Positions 14,554 to 17,404 of a stretch of DNA of 17,404 bases are shown here, piece after piece. The DNA is taken from positions 2,482 to 19,885 of the forward strand of contig CALMOR010000081.1 in the NCBI GenBank assembly GCA_937872165.1, written 5' to 3'. The notes below the pieces were generated by a model that made no database searches, was not told where the DNA came from, and saw only the letters and a program-made list of their open reading frames with translations. Made by a program: the position numbers and the translations under genes. Each line of letters opens with the position of its first letter. Positions within the stretch are counted from its first letter, which is position 1. This DNA comes from an uncultured Burkholderiales bacterium (GTDB lineage: Bacteria > Pseudomonadota > Gammaproteobacteria > Burkholderiales > Burkholderiaceae_D).

Positions 14554-14572
14554 GTGCCGTTGACCGCGGCAC
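14554..14572. promoter_or_regulatory. inverted repeat over the arsR -35: candidate operator
   Basis: GTGCCG (14554-14559) and CGGCAC (14567-14572) form a perfect 6-bp dyad separated by 7 nt that contains the candidate -35 TTGACC. ArsR-family repressors commonly bind such dyads in their own promoters and block transcription, so autoregulation is plausible. In a GC-rich genome a 6-bp dyad can also arise by chance. Confidence 0.35.
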
Positions 14573-14589
14573 CGGGAGCGATCTACAGT
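14560..14589 (+). promoter_or_regulatory. candidate sigma-70 promoter of arsR-SRPBCC
   Basis: TTGACC (14560-14565, five of six matches) and TACAGT (14584-14589, four of six) are separated by 18 nt. Transcription would start around 14596-14597, at or next to the arsR ATG, which would make the mRNA leaderless or nearly so. Confidence 0.45.
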
Positions 14590-14596
14590 AAGGCGA

Positions 14597-14929
14597 ATGC
14601 CTGACCGACGCCGACTCGACGACATCTTCGCGGCCCTCGCCGATCCCACGCGGCGCGCGGTGGTCGAACGGCTGTGTCGCGGGCCGGCGTCGATGGGCGA
14701 GCTCGCGCGGCCGTTCGCGATGGCCCTGCAGTCGTTCGCTCAACACATGGACCGGCTCGAGGACTGCGGGCTGGTCACGTCGGCAAAGGCCGGGCGCGTG
14801 CGCACTTACGCGCTCGCGCCGAAGCCGCTGCTGAACGCGGCGCGGTGGCTCGACCGCCAACGCGACCACTGGGAACGACGGCTCGACCGGCTCGATGCGT
14901 TGCTCCTCGAACGCGACCGTGGAGGATGA
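14597..14929 (+). CDS. ArsR-family winged-helix transcriptional regulator
   Basis: A 110-residue DNA-binding regulator of the ArsR/SmtB fold, of the subgroup found in pairs with SRPBCC proteins. The N-terminal IFAALADPTRRAVVERL (10-26) is the hallmark first helix; the recognition region is SMGELARPFAMALQSFAQHMDRLEDCGLV (32-60), followed by the wing AGRVRTYAL (65-73) and a C-terminal W84 and W92 segment. The metal-binding ELCVCDL motif of true arsenic or metal sensors is absent, so it probably senses something else or works through a partner. It is followed by the SRPBCC gene, whose Shine-Dalgarno sequence lies inside the last codons of this gene. Its promoter has a dyad over the -35, suggesting self-repression. 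Confidence 0.92.
   Translation: MPDRRRLDDIFAALADPTRRAVVERLCRGPASMGELARPFAMALQSFAQHMDRLEDCGLVTSAKAGRVRTYALAPKPLLNAARWLDRQRDHWERRLDRLDALLLERDRGG
14921..14925 (+). promoter_or_regulatory. ribosome binding site deciding the SRPBCC start
   Basis: GGAGG lies 9 nt before the ATG at 14935 but directly against the in-frame ATG at 14926, with no spacer. This favours 14935. The earlier ATG would overlap the arsR stop as ATGA and add only three residues. Confidence 0.55.
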
Positions 14930-14934
14930 CCGCG

Positions 14935-15423
14935 ATGGCTTTCCCGATCGACCCCGAACGCGACCTCGTCCTCGAACGGACGGTCGAAGTGCCGCCGTCG
15001 TTCGTGTGGGACGCGTGGACGCGGCCCGAACTGTTGAAGCGATGGTTCTGCCCGAAGCCGTGGTCGACCACCGAGGCCGAGATGGACCTCGTGCCGGGCG
15101 GCATCTTCCGCACCGTCATGCGAGGGCCGGAAGGGCAGGAGTTCGAGAACGTCGGCTGCTTCCTCGAGATCGTGCCGGGCCGTCGGCTGGTATGGACCGG
15201 CGCGCTCGGACCCGGCTATCGCCCGCGGACCGCGAGCCCGACGGTCCCGTTCGTGATGACGGCGATCATCGCGATCGAGGCGACCGCGACCGGCGGCACG
15301 CGCTATCGCGCGACGGTCCTGCACGGCGACGCCGCGAGCCGTGGGCGACACGAGGCGCTGGGCTTCCACCGGGGATGGGACGCCGCGTTCGACCAGCTGG
15401 TGGCGATGGCGCCGAAGGACTGA
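14935..15423 (+). CDS. SRPBCC / AHSA1-like (START-fold) protein
   Basis: A 162-residue single-domain protein of the AHSA1 (activator of Hsp90 ATPase-like) branch of the SRPBCC superfamily, which forms a hydrophobic ligand pocket. Marks are LVLERTVEVPPSFVWDAWTRPELLKRWFCP (11-40), the VPGGIFRTVMRGPEG turn (53-67), the FLEIVPGRRLVWTGA strand pair (76-90) and the closing HRGWDAAFDQL helix (145-155). No catalytic residues are recognised. ArsR-SRPBCC pairs are widespread, and the small domain is usually proposed to bind a ligand or modify the response; its ligand here is unknown. Translation is coupled to arsR (ribosome binding site inside arsR). Its TGA forms half of a TGATCA palindrome, whose other half is the mak stop. 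Confidence 0.92.
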   Translation: MAFPIDPERDLVLERTVEVPPSFVWDAWTRPELLKRWFCPKPWSTTEAEMDLVPGGIFRTVMRGPEGQEFENVGCFLEIVPGRRLVWTGALGPGYRPRTASPTVPFVMTAIIAIEATATGGTRYRATVLHGDAASRGRHEALGFHRGWDAAFDQLVAMAPKD

Positions 15424-16323
15424 TCAACGCGGCCACAGCCAGGCCGCACCGCGCACGCCCGACGAGTCGCCGTGACGGTTGCGGACGATCGGCGTGGTGA
15501 CGGCGTCCGCGAAGACCGAGCGAGCCATCGACGACGGCACGGCCTCGTACAGCGCGTCGATGTTGGACAAGCCGCCGCCGAGCACGATCACGTCCGGGTC
15601 GAGGACGTTGACGACCGACGCGAGCGCGCGCGCGAGACGATCGACGTACAGCGCGAGGCTCTCGCGTGCCGCCGCGTCGCCGGCCGTCGCGGCAGCGGCG
15701 AGAACCGCCGCGTCGGCGGCCGCATGACCGCGCCTGCGATGGCCGGCCACCAGCGCGGGATCCGACAGATACGCCTCGATGCAGCCGGCGCGGCCGCACC
15801 AGCAACGCGGCGGCGGCAGGTCTCGCGGCGCGAGGCGCGGCAACGCGTTGTGCCCCCACTCGCCGGCGATGCGGTTGCGGCCCGACCAGGCGACGCCGTC
15901 GATCGCGATGCCGCCGCCGACGCCGGTCCCGAGGATCACGCCGAACACCACGCGCGTGCCGGCCGCCGCGCCGTCGACGGCTTCGGACAGCGCGAAGCAG
16001 TCGGCGTCGTTGGCCACGCGGACCGGCCGGGCCAGCATGCGCTCGATGTCGTCGACGAAGCCTCTGCCGTTGAGCCATGTCGAGTTGGCGTTGCGCACGA
16101 GTCCGGTCGTCGGCGACGGCGAGCCCGGCATGCCGATGCCGATCGAAGCGCCGGCGCCGACCGAGCGCTCGAGGTCGGCGACGAGGTCGCGCAGCGCCGC
16201 GAGCGTCGCGTCGTAGTCGCCGGCCGGCGTCGCGACGCGCGCGCGTCGCAACACGCTCCCGTCGTCGTCGAGCGCGATCGCCTCGATCTTCGTGCCGCCG
16301 AGATCGATGCCGATGCGCGTCAC
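15424..16323 (-). CDS. mak: ROK-family fructokinase
   Basis: A cytosolic ATP-dependent sugar kinase of the ROK family, closest in pattern to E. coli Mak (manno(fructo)kinase), which phosphorylates fructose and mannose. The 299 residues show the phosphate loop IGIDLGGTKIEAIAL (4-18), GMPGSPSPTTGLVRNANSTWLNG (64-86), catalytic Asp106 in ANDADCFALSEA, the second phosphate motif GVILGTGVGGGIAI, and the ROK zinc site His158 (GEWGHN) with Cys174, Cys176 and Cys181 (CWCGRAGCIEA). The C-terminus HGDSSGVRGAAWLWP is also Mak-like. GTG start: its GTGA overlaps the ybeY stop, so it is co-translated with ybeY. The gene does not belong to the usual ybeY neighbourhood. It ends flush against the SRPBCC gene, with no base between the two stop codons. 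Confidence 0.9.
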   Translation of the reverse strand: MTRIGIDLGGTKIEAIALDDDGSVLRRARVATPAGDYDATLAALRDLVADLERSVGAGASIGIGMPGSPSPTTGLVRNANSTWLNGRGFVDDIERMLARPVRVANDADCFALSEAVDGAAAGTRVVFGVILGTGVGGGIAIDGVAWSGRNRIAGEWGHNALPRLAPRDLPPPRCWCGRAGCIEAYLSDPALVAGHRRRGHAAADAAVLAAAATAGDAAARESLALYVDRLARALASVVNVLDPDVIVLGGGLSNIDALYEAVPSSMARSVFADAVTTPIVRNRHGDSSGVRGAAWLWPR

Positions 16324-16805
16324 GATGCGATCGCGTACGGATCGTCGATGCGAAAGCGCGCGAGCACGTCGCGTTCGAGGTCTTCCATGGCCTCGGCGTC
16401 GGCGGCGTCCTCATGGTCGTAGCCGCAGGCGTGCAGCGTGCCGTGCACGATCAGGTGCGCGCAGTGTTCGGCGAAGCGCTTCTTCTGTTCGCGCGCCTCG
16501 CGGCTCACGACCGGCAGGCACACCACGATGTCGGCTTCGACGCGACGCGGCCCGTCGGCACCGTCGACCTCGCTCATCGGGAAGGTCAGCACGTTGGTCG
16601 CGTAGTCCCTCGAGCGGAAGTCGCGGTTGAGCGCGCGGCCCTCGTCGGCATCGACGAAGCGAACCACCAGGCGGGCCTCGGCGATCGCGTCGTCGCGGCG
16701 TGCGGCCATCGCCAGCGTCGATGCGGCGAGACGACGGACCCGCGCGCGGGTCGGCGCGTCCGCGGTGCTCGCGTACTGCACGGCGAGGTGGAGGACCGGC
16801 GCCAT
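16320..16805 (-). CDS. ybeY: endoribonuclease YbeY (rRNA maturation factor)
   Basis: A zinc-dependent endoribonuclease involved in 16S rRNA 3'-end maturation and late-stage 70S quality control. It has 161 residues. The signature HGTLHACGYDHE (121-132) supplies the three zinc-binding histidines 121, 125 and 131, and the conserved LNRDFRSRDYATNVLTFP block (59-76) with the invariant Arg63-region is present, followed by DIVVCLPVV. The start at 16805 lies 10 nt after the phoH stop, which is the standard phoH-ybeY pairing. The stop overlaps the mak GTG start by 4 nt. All zinc ligands are present, so it should be active. Confidence 0.95.
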   Translation of the reverse strand: MAPVLHLAVQYASTADAPTRARVRRLAASTLAMAARRDDAIAEARLVVRFVDADEGRALNRDFRSRDYATNVLTFPMSEVDGADGPRRVEADIVVCLPVVSREAREQKKRFAEHCAHLIVHGTLHACGYDHEDAADAEAMEDLERDVLARFRIDDPYAIAS

Positions 16806-16815
16806 CGCCCGGACC

Positions 16816-17404
16816 TCAGTCGGCGGCGGGCTTCCCGTCGTGCGCCTCGTAGGCCTCGACGATGCGGGCCACCAGCGGATGGCGGACCACGTCGGCGCTC
16901 GTGAAGTACGTGAAGCCGATGCCGCGCACCTCGGCCAGCACGAGGCTCGCCTCGACGAGGCCGCTCTTCTGGTGACGCGGCAGATCGACCTGCGTCGTGT
17001 CGCCGGTGACCACCGCGCGACTGCCGAAGCCGATGCGCGTGAGGAACATCTTGATCTGCTCGGGCGTCGTGTTCTGCGCCTCGTCGAGAATGACGAAGGC
17101 ATTGTTGAGCGTGCGGCCGCGCATGTACGCGAGCGGCGCGATCTCGATGGCCTGCTTCTCGAAGAGCTTCTGCGTGCGGTCGAAGCCGAGCAGGTCGTAG
17201 AGCGCGTCGTAGAGCGGACGCAGGTAGGGATCGATCTTCTGCGCGAGGTCGCCGGGCAGGAAGCCGAGGCGTTCGCCGGCCTCGACCGCCGGTCGCGTTA
17301 GCACGATGCGCTGGACCGTGTCGCGCTCGAGCGCGTCGACGGCGGCCGCGCCCGCGAGCTAGGTCTTGCCGGTGCCGGCCGGCCCGATGCCGAACGAGAT
17401 GGCG
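16816..17404 (-). pseudogene. phoH: PhoH-like ATPase: partial at window edge, interrupted by an in-frame TAG after Walker A
   Basis: A PhoH/YbeZ-type P-loop ATPase, normally co-transcribed with ybeY. The frame enters at the right edge with ISFGIGPAGTGKT (Walker A, codons at about 17400-17362), then TAG at 17361-17359, then LAGAAAVDALERD and RIVLTRPAVEAGERLGFLPGDL in the same frame. It runs on through VILDEAQN (Walker B, about 17094-17071) and GDTTQVDLPRHQKSGL to TGA at 16818-16816. PhoH proteins have an aromatic residue (usually Tyr or Trp) at the TAG position, so one base change (TAC or TGG to TAG) explains it. TAG serves as a normal stop in surA, arguing against recoding. A GTG at 17304 could start only a fragment lacking Walker A. 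It may be a true pseudogene or a base error near the edge; all other motifs are intact. Confidence 0.85.

Noticed and set aside
16816..17304. GTG at 17304 as the true start of a short phoH
   Set aside because: The homologous sequence, including Walker A, continues upstream in the same frame across the TAG; a protein starting here would lack its ATP-binding loop.
1..17404. CRISPR array, tRNA/rRNA genes, insertion sequences, prophage or defence island
   Set aside because: No regularly spaced repeats, no cloverleaf or rRNA signatures, no transposase or integrase motifs, and uniform base composition throughout.

Overview
The window is a compact, very GC-rich stretch of bacterial chromosome. It looks betaproteobacterial, most likely Burkholderiales or a near relative. 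I base this on gene content and order, not on a search: surA-pdxA-rsmA on one strand converging on a long opposite-strand run phoH-ybeY / corC-lnt-glyQ-glyS-gmhB-plsC-(YgjP-type peptidase)-(GNAT)-gloA. Both blocks are housekeeping clusters known from that group. There is no rRNA, tRNA, CRISPR array, insertion sequence or prophage that I can see. No gap between genes exceeds about 205 bases; the two largest are 14393-14596 and 5601-5759.

Left block (1-3383, + strand): what is probably the last few codons of lptD, then surA (periplasmic chaperone/PPIase), pdxA (vitamin B6 synthesis) and rsmA (16S rRNA dimethylation). pdxA and rsmA overlap by 4 nt. Between rsmA and the convergent gloA lies an accessory patch (3457-5185): a small predicted lipoprotein and a 118-residue protein of unknown function on the + strand, and, facing them, a fumarylacetoacetate-hydrolase-family enzyme with an unusual twin-arginine/lipobox leader.

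Middle block (5220-14392, - strand, read right to left): corC, lnt, glyQ, glyS, gmhB, plsC, a YgjP-type zinc peptidase, a GNAT acetyltransferase and gloA. Short gaps and 1-nt to 26-nt overlaps suggest one or a few long transcripts from corC to plsC and the peptidase. Much of this serves the envelope: Lnt finishes lipoproteins, PlsC makes phosphatidic acid, GmhB makes the LPS heptose precursor, and SurA/LptD on the other strand handle outer-membrane proteins and LPS export. The two glycyl-tRNA synthetase subunits sit in the middle of it.

Right block (14393-17404): a divergent region, an ArsR-type regulator with its SRPBCC/AHSA1 partner on the + strand, then on the - strand a ROK fructokinase (mak), ybeY and the edge-truncated phoH. 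These three extra genes (mak, SRPBCC, arsR) separate ybeY from corC, which are commonly adjacent. phoH carries an in-frame TAG immediately after its Walker A motif, the most striking anomaly in the window: a real nonsense mutation or a base error near the window edge.

I do not see a new multi-gene defence or mobile system here. The observations most worth a second look are the phoH stop, the exported FAH-family enzyme, the uncharacterised lipoprotein/118-aa pair, the arsR promoter (possibly leaderless, with an inverted repeat over its -35) and the tightly shared convergent gene ends.
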